A stretch of DNA of 27,764 nt from JBDZUZ01 sp040255445 (GTDB lineage Bacteria > Planctomycetota > Phycisphaerae > Phycisphaerales > UBA1924): NCBI GenBank assembly GCA_040255445.1, contig JBDZUZ010000030.1:1-27764 (forward strand). The letters are read 5' to 3'. The translations under genes and the position numbers were made by a program. Under the pieces are notes generated by a model, which was not told the DNA's origin, did no database searches, and saw nothing but the letters and a program-made list of their open reading frames with translations. This document shows, piece after piece, positions 16,175 to 24,081 of the stretch. Numbering within the stretch: the first letter of the stretch is position 1; each line of letters opens with the position of its first letter.

Positions 16175-16912
16175 ATGAACCGGCTGGGTATCTGTGCTGT
16201 CGTTGTCGCCGCGTTCGGCGTGTCCCACGTTCAGGGTCAGTCCTTCGGAGCCAAGGCGAACATCACCGCCGTGCAGTACTACGGCGCAAACCTGCTCGAC
16301 TACCGCAACCTGGGCGGGCTCGGCTCGCGGAGCGTTGGCGGTTCGGCGAGCGTGCCCGGCGCGTTGGCGAGCGGCAGCGGGGACCTGTCATCGGGCCTTC
16401 TCCGCGCGGCCGCGGCGGCCGAGGAGCGCCGGCAGGGCTCGGGGCACTCGCACGGCGCGGGCGCGGTTGTTGAGATCTGGGATCGCATCACGCTCACGGC
16501 CGGGACCGATGTCACCGCGCTCTTCGTCCCGATGCGGTTCGAGATCGATGGGCTCTTGGAGGGCCCGATGCACGCCCGCAGCGCAACGTTCGAGTACTGG
16601 ATCAACGGACAGCAGGTGACGATCTCGCCCGGCGAATCCACGCTCGCCGCAGCGCAGCTCCAGCTCCCGGGCGCGGGCCAGTCGCGTGTATACGACCTGC
16701 GTTTCAAGCTCAGTGTGTCGGCGTACGGCGGTATCGCCGGCCGCGCCGAGGCGGACTTCAGCCACACCGCGCGGATTCAGTGGGACCTGCCCGCCGGCGT
16801 CACGTACACATCGACCTCGGGTGTTTTCAACCCCGGCACGATCCCCGCCCCCGGCGCTGCCGTGCTTCTGGGCGTGGGGTTCGCCATCGCATCGAAACGG
16901 AGGCGATCGTGA
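16175..16912 (+). CDS. Exported protein with PAP-variant PEP-CTERM sorting signal
   Basis: A 245-residue exported protein. The N-terminus (MNRLGICAVVVAAFGVSHVQGQ) is a Sec signal peptide with cleavage probably after the V-Q-G region. The mature part is unfamiliar: Gly/Ser/Ala-rich at 45-90 with a GHSHG piece, then a beta-rich stretch (EIWDRITLTAGTDVTALFVPMRFEIDG, YDLRFKLSVSAYGGI) suggesting a beta-sandwich. The C-terminus has the tripartite sorting signal: I-P-A-P-G motif, hydrophobic helix (AAVLLGVGFAIA) and a basic cluster (SKRRRS). This is the planctomycete variant of PEP-CTERM, probably processed by an exosortase, which is not in the window. AAGGAGGA lies before ATG 16175. Function unknown; a surface or matrix protein is likely. 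Confidence 0.82.
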   Translation: MNRLGICAVVVAAFGVSHVQGQSFGAKANITAVQYYGANLLDYRNLGGLGSRSVGGSASVPGALASGSGDLSSGLLRAAAAAEERRQGSGHSHGAGAVVEIWDRITLTAGTDVTALFVPMRFEIDGLLEGPMHARSATFEYWINGQQVTISPGESTLAAAQLQLPGAGQSRVYDLRFKLSVSAYGGIAGRAEADFSHTARIQWDLPAGVTYTSTSGVFNPGTIPAPGAAVLLGVGFAIASKRRRS

Positions 16913-16959
16913 AACCGCTGATCACACCGTCGCTTGTGAAGCCGTCGTCCGCACCGCCA

Positions 16960-17835
16960 TCACTGACGGACGGCGATCAGCTCGTAAACCGGCGGCAGCT
17001 GGACAAAGCACGCCGGGTCCTTGGACGCTTCCGCCCAGGCGACATCGAACGCCGCGCGGTCCTCGGGCGAGAGGAAGCCGGTCTCAACAAGCCGCGGCAG
17101 GAAGGTCTGCCAGAACGAGTTGGGCCAGTGCCAGAGCGTGCTGCCCGGGCGGGCGATCCGCTGGACGACGTCGAGGTGATCGATGCGGAAGCCGGCGCGG
17201 GCGAACATGCCCGGGAGCTTGCCCATGACATCGCCATCGCCGCCGCGGGCGCGCCAGCTGGCGCTCACGGCGTTGATGACCTTGGTGAAGGCCTCGCAAC
17301 GGGGCGCGAGGGTGAGCGAACGCTCGTAGTTGAAGTAGTCCTGGACGATGATGCGTCCGCCGGGCTTGAGCACGCGGGCGAGCCCGTCGACCAGCCGCTG
17401 CGGCTCATCGAGGAAGCAGAAGACCCAGCGGGCGTACGCGGCGTCGTAGGCCGCGGCATCGCCGGGGAGGAGCTCTTCGAGCTCGTGGACATCGCCCAGG
17501 ACGCGGTCGATGTTCTGGTACTTGCGGGCGGTCGAGAGATCGTGCAGCGCTTTGAGGAACGACGCGGACTCATCAACGGCGACCACGCGGCCGGTGGGGC
17601 CGACGATCTGCGCCAGGTCGAGCGTCGCGTGCCCGGGGCCGGAGCCCAGATCGAGCACCACCCAGCCGGGCTGGATGCCTGCCCGCTCCCACAGCGCGTG
17701 GGTGTGGGCGGACCAGAGCCGGTGCTGCAGACCGAGTCGGACGGTCTCCGCGGCATCCGTTCCGAGAACGTACTCCGCCGCGTCGTGCGCGTGATCGGTG
17801 GGCGTTGGCTCGGGGATGGTCGGGGAAGCGGTCAT
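16960..17835 (-). CDS. Class I SAM-dependent methyltransferase
   Basis: A 291-residue methyltransferase. The SAM-binding motif I is WVVLDLGSGPGHATLDLA (58-75), followed by motif II (GRVVAVDESASFL) and the Asp/Ala strand with YDAAYARWVFCFLDEP. KPGGRIIVQDYFNYE is motif IV/V. The C-terminal part (RIDHLDVVQRIARPGSTLW, WPNSFWQTFLPRLVETG) is aromatic-rich and may form the acceptor pocket. This resembles the UbiE/Methyltransf_25 group acting on small molecules; the substrate is unknown. ATG 17835 is chosen since the frame upstream is Pro/Arg-rich; a GTG six bases earlier is an alternative. It converges on the PAP-CTERM gene, 47 bases apart. Confidence 0.85.
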   Translation of the reverse strand: MTASPTIPEPTPTDHAHDAAEYVLGTDAAETVRLGLQHRLWSAHTHALWERAGIQPGWVVLDLGSGPGHATLDLAQIVGPTGRVVAVDESASFLKALHDLSTARKYQNIDRVLGDVHELEELLPGDAAAYDAAYARWVFCFLDEPQRLVDGLARVLKPGGRIIVQDYFNYERSLTLAPRCEAFTKVINAVSASWRARGGDGDVMGKLPGMFARAGFRIDHLDVVQRIARPGSTLWHWPNSFWQTFLPRLVETGFLSPEDRAAFDVAWAEASKDPACFVQLPPVYELIAVRQ

Positions 17836-18054
17836 GACGGGCACTCGATCGGAAAAACGCGGCGGTCCGAGAAGTTCGGCCGGCGGGACGGCGAGTGTAC
17901 GGACACCGCCGCCGGGGGGTTCGAGCGCGGCAAAGGGGCCGCTGCCATTACCTTCGGCCTCACGGCGGTTTGGATTGAAGAAGTCGCGAATATCGCCCGG
18001 TGAAGCGCACACCCCAGCCGGCGCACCCGTCCTCGCGGTACACGGCCGCACCCC

Positions 18055-18060
18055 TACGCT
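18055..18060 (+). promoter_or_regulatory. -10-like TACGCT, 7 bases before the MFS transporter
   Basis: TACGCT ends seven bases before GTG 18068, the same hexamer and spacing as before the gene at 27171. It supports the GTG start and a leaderless message. Confidence 0.5.
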
Positions 18061-18067
18061 CCCCGCC

Positions 18068-19447
18068 GTGAGCCGCCTTCCCACGGGCTTGAAATCGTTC
18101 CCAGCGGCGGGGGCCGCGGTGACCGGTGCGCTGGGATCGTTCCTGCCGTCGTCGTTCCCGTACCTGGCGCGGCGGAGCTACGCGCTCGAGTTCACCGCGA
18201 CCTTCTTCTTCGCGATCGCGCTCGCGATGGTCGAGGGCGGGATCGTCAGCGTGTTCGCGAAGAACACGTTCTCGGGCGTCGTCGAGACGCGGCAGCTCAA
18301 TCTGACTGTTGCGTTTCTGGGCGCCGTCGCGGAACTGGCGAATCTCCTGAGCTTCATCTGGAGCGGGCTGAGCCACGGGCGGCCCAAGGTCAAATTCATC
18401 AACTGGCTGCAGGTCGCGACGATCGTGTCGATCGGTTTGATCGCGTTCCTGCCGCGGTCGCCGGCGGGGTTGTACCTGCTTGCCGCGGCGGTGTTCATCG
18501 CGCGGGTGTGCTGGTCGGGGATCATCACGATCCGCCCGACGGTGTGGCGGGCGAACTACCCGCGGTCGTTCCGGGCGCGGGTGGTGGGCAAGCTGTCGTC
18601 GGTCCAGATGCTGGTGGTGGCGGTGGTGGGGGCGGCGCTGGGGATGGCGCTGGACCTGGATGACCGGTACTACAAGATCGCGGTGCCGATCTACGCGGTG
18701 ATTGCGCTGGGGGCGGTCGCCACCTACAGCCAGATACGCGTGCGCCGCGAGGACGGGCTGATCCGCGATGAGAAGGCGGGGAGCGGGCCGGCGGTGCTCA
18801 AGCCCTGGCAGGGGCCGCTGATCATGTGGCGCGTGCTGCGGCGTGATCGGTTCTACGCGCAGTTCCAGTGGAACATGTTCGTGCTGGGCATCGGCAACCT
18901 GATGCTCACGCCGATCCTGGTGATCACGCTCAGCGACCGGTTCCGGCTCGATTACTTCGCCTCGATCCTGATCGCGAGCTCGATCCCGGCGGTGACGATC
19001 CTGGTGAGCCTGCCCTTCTGGTCGCGGCTGCTCGACCGGTGGCACGTGGTGAAGTTCCGCTCGGTGCACAGCTGGACGTTCGTGGCGAGCGGGGCGGTGA
19101 TCCTGCTGGCGTCGTGGCTGCAGCGCGTGGAGCTGATGTACCTCGGGGCCGCGCTGCAGGGCATCGGCTTCGGCGGCGGTGCGCTAGCGTGGAACCTCGG
19201 TCACGTCGACTTCGCGCCTCCGCAGGAGACCAGCCAGTACATGGCGACGCACGTCACGCTCAACGGCATCCGCGGCCTGCTCGGGCCGTTCTTCGCGGTG
19301 GGTGTGTACGAGTGGTTCAAGGCCCAGCAGTTGCCGGCGGCGACGCTGGTCTTCGCGATCGCGCTGGTGTTCACGATCGCGGGCGCAGTGGGCTTCGTGC
19401 GGCTGCGGGTGCGGATGGGCGCGCTGGCGCGGCCGGCAGCGCGGTGA
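18068..19447 (+). CDS. Major facilitator superfamily-like transporter
   Basis: A 459-residue polytopic membrane protein with about ten to twelve hydrophobic helices, for example FTATFFFAIALAMVEGGIV, LQVATIVSIGLIAFL, VQMLVVAVVGAALGMAL, IYAVIALGAVATY, FVASGAVILLASWL and FAIALVFTIAGAVGFV. Topology and length fit an MFS secondary transporter; the central charged loop (RVRREDGLIRDEKAGSG) would separate the two six-helix halves. No substrate motif was recognised. Start: GTG 18068 (VSRLPTGLK), because TACGCT lies seven bases upstream and the longer frame adds about 90 residues of Pro/Gly-rich sequence antisense to the methyltransferase gene's upstream region. A gap full of repeats follows its stop. 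Confidence 0.82.
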   Translation: MSRLPTGLKSFPAAGAAVTGALGSFLPSSFPYLARRSYALEFTATFFFAIALAMVEGGIVSVFAKNTFSGVVETRQLNLTVAFLGAVAELANLLSFIWSGLSHGRPKVKFINWLQVATIVSIGLIAFLPRSPAGLYLLAAAVFIARVCWSGIITIRPTVWRANYPRSFRARVVGKLSSVQMLVVAVVGAALGMALDLDDRYYKIAVPIYAVIALGAVATYSQIRVRREDGLIRDEKAGSGPAVLKPWQGPLIMWRVLRRDRFYAQFQWNMFVLGIGNLMLTPILVITLSDRFRLDYFASILIASSIPAVTILVSLPFWSRLLDRWHVVKFRSVHSWTFVASGAVILLASWLQRVELMYLGAALQGIGFGGGALAWNLGHVDFAPPQETSQYMATHVTLNGIRGLLGPFFAVGVYEWFKAQQLPAATLVFAIALVFTIAGAVGFVRLRVRMGALARPAAR

Positions 19448-19459
19448 GGATGACTCTCT

Positions 19460-19502
19460 GTGGCATCGGCATTCTGCCGATGCGGACGGCGTGACTTGCG
19501 CA
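19460..19502 (+). repeat. Solo REP-like arm related to the two REPIN elements
   Basis: GTGG (19460-19463) is followed by the hairpin CATCGGCA-TTC-TGCCGATG (19464-19482), and six bases on by GCGTGACTTGCGCA (19489-19502). The hairpin stem equals element 2 and the 14-base box is identical to that of element 1. No inverted partner was found within the next few hundred bases, so this is a half copy. Confidence 0.75.
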
Positions 19503-19616
19503 ACGCAACGAGGAACTCGCAGCGCTCCATTCCATGCGAAAGCATGCTCCAGAGTCTTGCCCGAGGCATCAGCCCTGGGTCACCCATGCCGCGCTGAGGC
19601 CTCGAGTTCAAAGAAG

Positions 19617-19685
19617 AGAGCCTCCGGAGGCGGCCGCATGAGGAGCGCGACCGAGCGCCCACATGCCGCCCCCTCCGGAGGCTCT
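19617..19685. repeat. Inverted repeat with palindromic core GCCTCCGGAGGC
   Basis: Arms 19617-19640 and 19662-19685 match in inverted orientation at 22 of 24 bases. Each contains the palindrome GCCTCCGGAGGC. The loop is 21 bases. There is no T-tract, so it is not a clear terminator. Confidence 0.6.
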
Positions 19686-19719
19686 AAGACACCAACCGAG
19701 TTGTCATGCTGCCTGCCCA

Positions 19720-19767
19720 CCCAGGGCTCACGCCCTGGGCCAAATTCTGGCGCACCCTCACGGGTGC
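19720..19767. repeat. Two adjacent hairpins with TCAC loops
   Basis: CCCAGGGC-TCAC-GCCCTGGG (19720-19739) and GCACCC-TCAC-GGGTGC (19752-19767) are perfect stems of 8 and 6 bp with the same four-base loop, 12 bases apart. They lie downstream of hsp20 on the minus strand. Confidence 0.55.
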
Positions 19768-19807
19768 TCAAAGGCAGCGGCAGTTGAGGTGTTCAGCAAG
19801 CCCTTTC

Positions 19808-20272
19808 TCACTTGATCTGCACACGCCGTGGCTGCTCGCGCTGCACCTTCGGCAGCGTCAACTGCAGCACACCATCAACCAGCTCGGCCTGCGCCTTCTC
19901 CTCATCGACCAGCGTCGGCAGCGCGATGCGGCGACTGACGCTCCCGGTCGAGCGCTCGCGGCGGTAATACCGCTCGGTGTTCTCTTCCTTCTCCTCGGAC
20001 CGGTCGGCCTTGATCGTCAGCACGCCGTCGTGCACCGAGACCTCGATGTCCTCCTTGCGGAAGCCGGGCACGGAAGCGCGGACGAAGACGTTCGTTTCAT
20101 CCTCCGAAACATCCAGCGGCAGCGTGCCCTCCTCGATCCGCGCAAGTGCACCGGGCAGATCGGTGAAGAACGGCTCGCTGAACATACGGTCGACGATGCT
20201 CGACAACGGACCGCCGGCGAACGGCGTCAAGGCGGGGACGGAACGGGACGGACGGCGGGTGATGATGGTCAT
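19808..20272 (-). CDS. Small heat-shock protein, Hsp20/alpha-crystallin family
   Basis: A 154-residue ATP-independent holdase chaperone that keeps unfolding proteins soluble. Residues 1-50 are the variable N-terminal arm, 52-146 the alpha-crystallin domain (LPLDVSEDETNVFVRASVPGF, DGVLTIKADR, then AELVDGVLQLTLPK with the conserved G-V-L motif), and the C-terminus carries a V-Q-I variant of the I-x-I oligomerisation motif. Length is typical. ATG 20272 is preferred over an in-frame ATG at 20305 because AAGGAGGA lies four to five bases upstream. No CIRCE element was seen upstream. Confidence 0.93.
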   Translation of the reverse strand: MTIITRRPSRSVPALTPFAGGPLSSIVDRMFSEPFFTDLPGALARIEEGTLPLDVSEDETNVFVRASVPGFRKEDIEVSVHDGVLTIKADRSEEKEENTERYYRRERSTGSVSRRIALPTLVDEEKAQAELVDGVLQLTLPKVQREQPRRVQIK

Positions 20273-20543
20273 GGGATCCTCCTTGTGTGTCTTGCTGGTT
20301 TGCATCTACCGCATCGGCGCTCGCGGCCGATCACGGCACGCTCACGCGACACGAAGGGACAGAGGCAAGATGCGTGCCAGCGCCGGCGCACGCGATTCCG
20401 CGGCGTCAGGCGGCGATCCGCGTGCTCGCCGGATTGCAGCATCGGCACCGCCGGCGGCAGCCCGCTGTCACCTTGGCAGGATCCCGCTCCCGCCGACCCG
20501 CGACCCCTCCCGCCCGTTCGTACGAACCGGCGTTCGGGCCACA

Positions 20544-20549
20544 TACCCT
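20544..20549 (+). promoter_or_regulatory. -10-like TACCCT, 6 bases before the threonine aldolase
   Basis: TACCCT ends six bases before ATG 20556 and no ribosome binding site lies between; same hexamer and spacing as nfo. Confidence 0.5.
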
Positions 20550-20555
20550 TCCCGC

Positions 20556-21629
20556 ATGAGCCAGCCCTCGCAGCCCATCGACCTCCGCAGCGACACCGTC
20601 ACCCGCCCGACACCCGCGATGCTCGACGCCATGCACCGCGCCAAAGTCGGCGACGATGTGCTCGGCGACGACCCCACGATCATTGAGTTGGAAGCCCGAA
20701 TCGCTTCGCTGCTGGGCAAGGAAGCCGCCGCGTTCGTGCCCAGCGGCACGATGGCCAACCAGACCGCGATCCGCGCTCAGACCGAGCCGGGCGATGAGAT
20801 CATCGCCCACGGCGAGAGCCACATCATCCACTACGAGACCGGCGGCCCCGCCGCGCTCGCCGGCTGCATGGTCCGCCCGCTCACGGGCGCCCGCGGCATG
20901 TTCACACCCGACGATGTCCGCGCTGCGCTCCGGCCCAGCGATCACCACTACCCCCGCCCCGCGATGCTCGTCTGCGAGAACACCCACAACCGCGGCGGCG
21001 GCTCGGTCTGGCCGCTCGAGCGCATCGCCGCGGTGACCGGCGTCGCCGCAGAACACGGGCTGATCCGCCACCTCGACGGCGCCCGCCTCTGGAACGCCTG
21101 CATCGCCCGGGGCGTCGAGCCCTCGCAGTACGCAGCGCACTTCGACACCGTCTCGGTCTGCTTCTCCAAGGGACTGGGCTGCCCGGTCGGCTCGGCGGTC
21201 GCCGGCCCCGCGAAGACGATCCACCGCGTGAAGCGGTTCCGCAAGATGTTCGGCGGCACGATGCGGCAGAGCGGCATCCTCGCCGCGGCCGCGCTCTACG
21301 CGATCGAACACCACTTCGACCGCATGATCGAAGACCACGCCAACGCCCGCCGCCTCGCAGATGGCGTCGCCGCGATCGAGGGCATCAGCGTCGATCCGAC
21401 CACGATCGAGACCAACATGGTCTTCTTCGACCTCGCGCCCTCGCTCCCCGATGCCGCCGCGTTCTGCGCGCAATTGAAAGCGGCGGGGGTGTGGGTTCTT
21501 CCCACAGCGCCCCGCCGTGTCCGTGCGGTGACTCACCTGGATGTGACGCGGACGCAGATCGACCGCGCGATCGCGGTCATCGCAGAGACCGCCGCGTCCG
21601 CATCGCGTGCGGTTACTTCGCCCGCGTGA
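20556..21629 (+). CDS. ltaE: Low-specificity threonine aldolase (PLP-dependent)
   Basis: A 357-residue fold-type I PLP enzyme that splits L-threonine or L-allo-threonine into glycine and acetaldehyde. The family opening IDLRSDTVTRPTPAML is at 8-23. GDDVLGDDPT and the P-S-G-T-M-A-N cofactor loop (62-68) follow, then HGESHIIHYETGG. The PLP-contacting Asp is D174 in HLDGARLWN and the Schiff-base lysine is K205 in VCFSKGLGCPVGS. Length matches the family (about 340-355). It is divergent from hsp20 with a 283-base gap. The stop overlaps the next gene's 3' end on the other strand by 17 bases (convergent). Confidence 0.94.
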   Translation: MSQPSQPIDLRSDTVTRPTPAMLDAMHRAKVGDDVLGDDPTIIELEARIASLLGKEAAAFVPSGTMANQTAIRAQTEPGDEIIAHGESHIIHYETGGPAALAGCMVRPLTGARGMFTPDDVRAALRPSDHHYPRPAMLVCENTHNRGGGSVWPLERIAAVTGVAAEHGLIRHLDGARLWNACIARGVEPSQYAAHFDTVSVCFSKGLGCPVGSAVAGPAKTIHRVKRFRKMFGGTMRQSGILAAAALYAIEHHFDRMIEDHANARRLADGVAAIEGISVDPTTIETNMVFFDLAPSLPDAAAFCAQLKAAGVWVLPTAPRRVRAVTHLDVTRTQIDRAIAVIAETAASASRAVTSPA

Positions 21630-22533
21630 CCGTCATCTTCATCTCGTGCTGGCTCTTGGCCGCATCGGGCCCGCTGCCCTGCTCGACCAGCAGCTTCTGC
21701 TCGGTCTGCATCGAGCTGAGCATGCCGGTCTCGGTGTCCCAGATCGCCTGACCCTTGATCGTCGAGTCCTTGATGGCGACGGCGGGCATCGCCGCGCTGC
21801 TGTTCGAGTTGTCGAGTGTGAGCGAGCCGGTGATCGCGATGTTCGCCTTGCCGCCCGATGCGGAGGTCAGCGTGTTGTTCGTCGTCATCTCCAAGCGGCC
21901 CATCGGCGCATCCATCATGGTCTGATTGGTCCACGTCTCGCCGACGCTCGCGGTGCCGTCGCCCTTCTTGAGTGAGACAATCGGGCCGAACATGTTCTTG
22001 ATGACATCCGAGCCGGTGAACTGGCCGGCCAGCATCGCCGACGGCCCCTGCATCAGGCTCTCGCCGCCGGTGACCGCGGTGATGTTGCCCTGCGCATCGG
22101 TGCGAACATTCAGCTTGGTGCCCACGATCGGACGAAGCGCGGCCGCGACCGGGCTGTCGTCCTGTGCCGGGGGCTTCGTGCTGTCGAACTTGACCGCCAT
22201 GCCCATCATCTTGAGGTCGAGCAGCAGCGACTCGTACTCGAGCTCGAGCACCGCCCCGGACTCGGTCGCATCCCGCACGGTGAGTTTCAGCCCGATCTCC
22301 TGGTGCACCGTCTGCTCATCGGGCGTCGCCGCGGGCCCGGTCGTGCCCTTGGTGTCGACGACCATCTTGAACTTGTGCACATCGCCCACCTTGAATTTCG
22401 GCTTGAGGTCGATGGTCTTGCCCGGCTGGGCCTGCGATGGCGCCTCCGCCAGCGCGGCCGCGGCGTGGAGGCCGAGCGTGCCGGCAAAGGCGATGAGGAC
22501 AGCGGCGGAAAGGCGAAGGGCGGCGATGCGCAT
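21613..22533 (-). CDS. Exported protein of DUF6263-like type
   Basis: A 306-residue exported protein. Residues 1-29 are a Sec signal peptide (LRLSAAVLIAFAGTLGLHAAAALA, cleavage about A-L-A/E). The mature protein is beta-rich with a repeated pattern of amphipathic strands: KFKVGDVHKFKMVVDTKG, EIGLKLTVRDATESGAVLELEYESL, GKANIAITGSLTLDNS and GQAIWDTETGMLSSMQTEQKL. This order resembles DUF6263 proteins common in Planctomycetota; function unknown. ATG 22533 has CGGAG seven bases upstream. It converges on the threonine aldolase gene with a small overlap. Confidence 0.75.
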   Translation of the reverse strand: MRIAALRLSAAVLIAFAGTLGLHAAAALAEAPSQAQPGKTIDLKPKFKVGDVHKFKMVVDTKGTTGPAATPDEQTVHQEIGLKLTVRDATESGAVLELEYESLLLDLKMMGMAVKFDSTKPPAQDDSPVAAALRPIVGTKLNVRTDAQGNITAVTGGESLMQGPSAMLAGQFTGSDVIKNMFGPIVSLKKGDGTASVGETWTNQTMMDAPMGRLEMTTNNTLTSASGGKANIAITGSLTLDNSNSSAAMPAVAIKDSTIKGQAIWDTETGMLSSMQTEQKLLVEQGSGPDAAKSQHEMKMTVTRAK

Positions 22534-22751
22534 CGGGATACTCCGTTCTGGATCTGGGTCTGTTCGTTCGGCGTGAGCCGGGTCCGAGAATCGGTGGATA
22601 GAGACCGTATCTACCGGCAGCCACCCCGCGGGTTGCAGCCGCGGCACAGCTCCGGTTCTCGGACTGTATCGGCATCGGCGCGGCGATCACACCGCCGCGC
22701 GTGGCACATGAATAGACGCACCGCGGCCCATCGCGTTCCCGCCCGGGCTGC

Positions 22752-23153
22752 TCAGGCCTCGTCGAGGCCGACCAGGCGGAGTTGCGGCGGCCGCGCGGCC
22801 TTCTCGGCGCGGCGGACCTGGCCGGAGAGCCGCGCCACCGCGGACTTCGCCGCCGGGTCCAGCCCCACGAACTCGACGCCCACGTGGTACCGGAAGAACC
22901 CGTTGCGGCGGACCCACCGGACCACGCCCGCGACGTTCGCCGCGATCCCCGTCCCCTCCAGGTGCGTTGTGAACATGTGCCCCGCACGCGGCGGCACGCG
23001 CCGCATCATCACCCGCATGCCCGCGACCGAGACATCCTGCAGCTCGCCCAGCGAGCAGCGGACCGCCGAGGCCGCGGCCCGGTCATGGCGACGGATCTGA
23101 TGCCCCCGGGACAGGGCCGGGGCGCGGCGGGGTGCGCGGTCAGGGGTGGGCAT
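22752..23153 (-). CDS. PilZ-domain (c-di-GMP-binding) protein
   Basis: A 133-residue single-domain protein. The c-di-GMP motifs are visible: R21-R-H-D-R25 (the R-x3-R loop) and D40-V-S-V-A-G45 (the D/N-x-S-x-x-G motif), followed by the beta strands GVVRWVRRNGFFRYHVGVEFVGL that close the PilZ barrel. Such proteins change conformation on binding the second messenger and control motility, adhesion or polysaccharide output; no partner is obvious here. The ribosome binding site before ATG 23153 is weak (GGGGCGG). It is 51 bases after the stop of the beta-barrel gene on the same strand. Confidence 0.8.
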   Translation of the reverse strand: MPTPDRAPRRAPALSRGHQIRRHDRAAASAVRCSLGELQDVSVAGMRVMMRRVPPRAGHMFTTHLEGTGIAANVAGVVRWVRRNGFFRYHVGVEFVGLDPAAKSAVARLSGQVRRAEKAARPPQLRLVGLDEA

Positions 23154-23204
23154 ACCGCCCCTGATCGGCCGCGAACCCCGCCACCTTGAGCCCTGCCACG
23201 CTCG

Positions 23205-24068
23205 CTAGAAGAGGAAGCGCACGCCCGCGACGATTCCAACGTCCGTTTCGCGTCGGCCTTCCACATCGCTCCAGACCGGAAGGCTCACCCCGAACTCCGC
23301 CGCGATCTCCCTTCCCTCATAGAGGTACCCGGGTGTCAGGTGCACCTCCTGATCGCCCGTGACCGAGAACTCGCTGGTCAGCTCCGCGGTGAAGTAGTGC
23401 CCGCCGGGCGAATCGGCCTCCCACGCCGCGGGGTAGAAGCGGTAGACGTACGCGGTATCGAAGCGGAACACATCGGCGCTGTAGTCGCGATCGAAGCCCT
23501 CATCGCTCCCGGTCATCAGCGTGTAGGACGCCGACTGTCCGAGACCGTGCCGGCCGCGGATCAGTGTGTAGGCGATGCCGATATACGGGTTGAAGGACTC
23601 GCTCGAGAGATCATCCGCGTACGTCGGGATCTCGACACCGCCAACGAGCGCCACGCGGAACGTGTCGATCGCGCTCGAGTCGTGCTTGTAGAACCGCCAC
23701 TTGAACCCGGCGCTGATGTCGCCCAGGCCGAACGAGTCGGTCGAGTCGCCGCCGGGGCCGTCATCGATCTGCCGGTACACGATCGGCACCGTCGCCACCG
23801 CGGCGAGATCGCCAGTGATCCCGTACGAGATGGTGTTCCGCAGTGTGTAGCGGCTCTCGTCACCGCCGGGGTCGTCCTCCGCGAGCATCACGCCCGAGGG
23901 GGCGCTGTCACGCAGCGTGAAGCGGGCCTGTGAACGCAGCGTCCACACACCCTTGCCAGGCTGCGTGGCCGAGGTAGTCAGCAACGCCTCCTGCGCCAGA
24001 GCTGTCGGTGTCAGGGCCGCGACGCCAAGCGCGAGCGTCGCGGCCACGATCGGGATCCGCGTGTGCAT
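23205..24068 (-). CDS. Outer-membrane beta-barrel protein, phenol-degradation MetA-like transporter family
   Basis: A 287-residue exported protein. Residues 1-25 form a signal peptide (AATLALGVAALTPTALAQ). The rest is alternating amphipathic strands ending in F (GIVAGVRFLF), the usual outer-membrane C-terminus: WTLRSQARFTL, YTLRNTISYGITGDLAAVATVPIVYR, SFGLGDISAGFKWRFYK and FRVALVGGVEIPTY. This pattern, with the strand motif GLGDIS..KWRF, matches the transporter family named after the phenol-degradation meta pathway. The cargo is unknown. GGGAGGAG lies five bases before ATG 24068. It starts 13 bases after the HMA lipoprotein stop, so the two are probably an operon. Confidence 0.8.
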   Translation of the reverse strand: MHTRIPIVAATLALGVAALTPTALAQEALLTTSATQPGKGVWTLRSQARFTLRDSAPSGVMLAEDDPGGDESRYTLRNTISYGITGDLAAVATVPIVYRQIDDGPGGDSTDSFGLGDISAGFKWRFYKHDSSAIDTFRVALVGGVEIPTYADDLSSESFNPYIGIAYTLIRGRHGLGQSASYTLMTGSDEGFDRDYSADVFRFDTAYVYRFYPAAWEADSPGGHYFTAELTSEFSVTGDQEVHLTPGYLYEGREIAAEFGVSLPVWSDVEGRRETDVGIVAGVRFLF

Positions 24069-24081
24069 CACATCTCCTCCC

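Larger units (their letters stand above)
19448..19807. other. 360-base intergenic region packed with palindromic repeats
   Basis: No gene is supported between the MFS stop and the Hsp20 stop. From left to right it holds a solo REP-like arm (19460-19502), a GNRA-type hairpin CATGC-GAAA-GCATG (19533-19546), a 24-base inverted repeat with two mismatches (19617-19640 / 19662-19685), CCCAGGGC-TCAC-GCCCTGGG (19720-19739) and GCACCC-TCAC-GGGTGC (19752-19767). The last two share the loop TCAC. Confidence 0.65.

Noticed and set aside
16780..18003. Plus-strand open frame of 407 codons overlapping the PAP-CTERM and methyltransferase genes
   Set aside because: It is antisense to the methyltransferase and its sequence is low complexity.
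20273..20555. CIRCE or other heat-shock operator upstream of hsp20
   Set aside because: No TTAGCACTC/GAGTGCTAA-like inverted repeat was found.
22678..22702. CGCGGCG/CGCCGCG hairpin after the PilZ gene as a terminator
   Set aside because: There is no T-tract and such stems arise often by chance in this GC-rich DNA.
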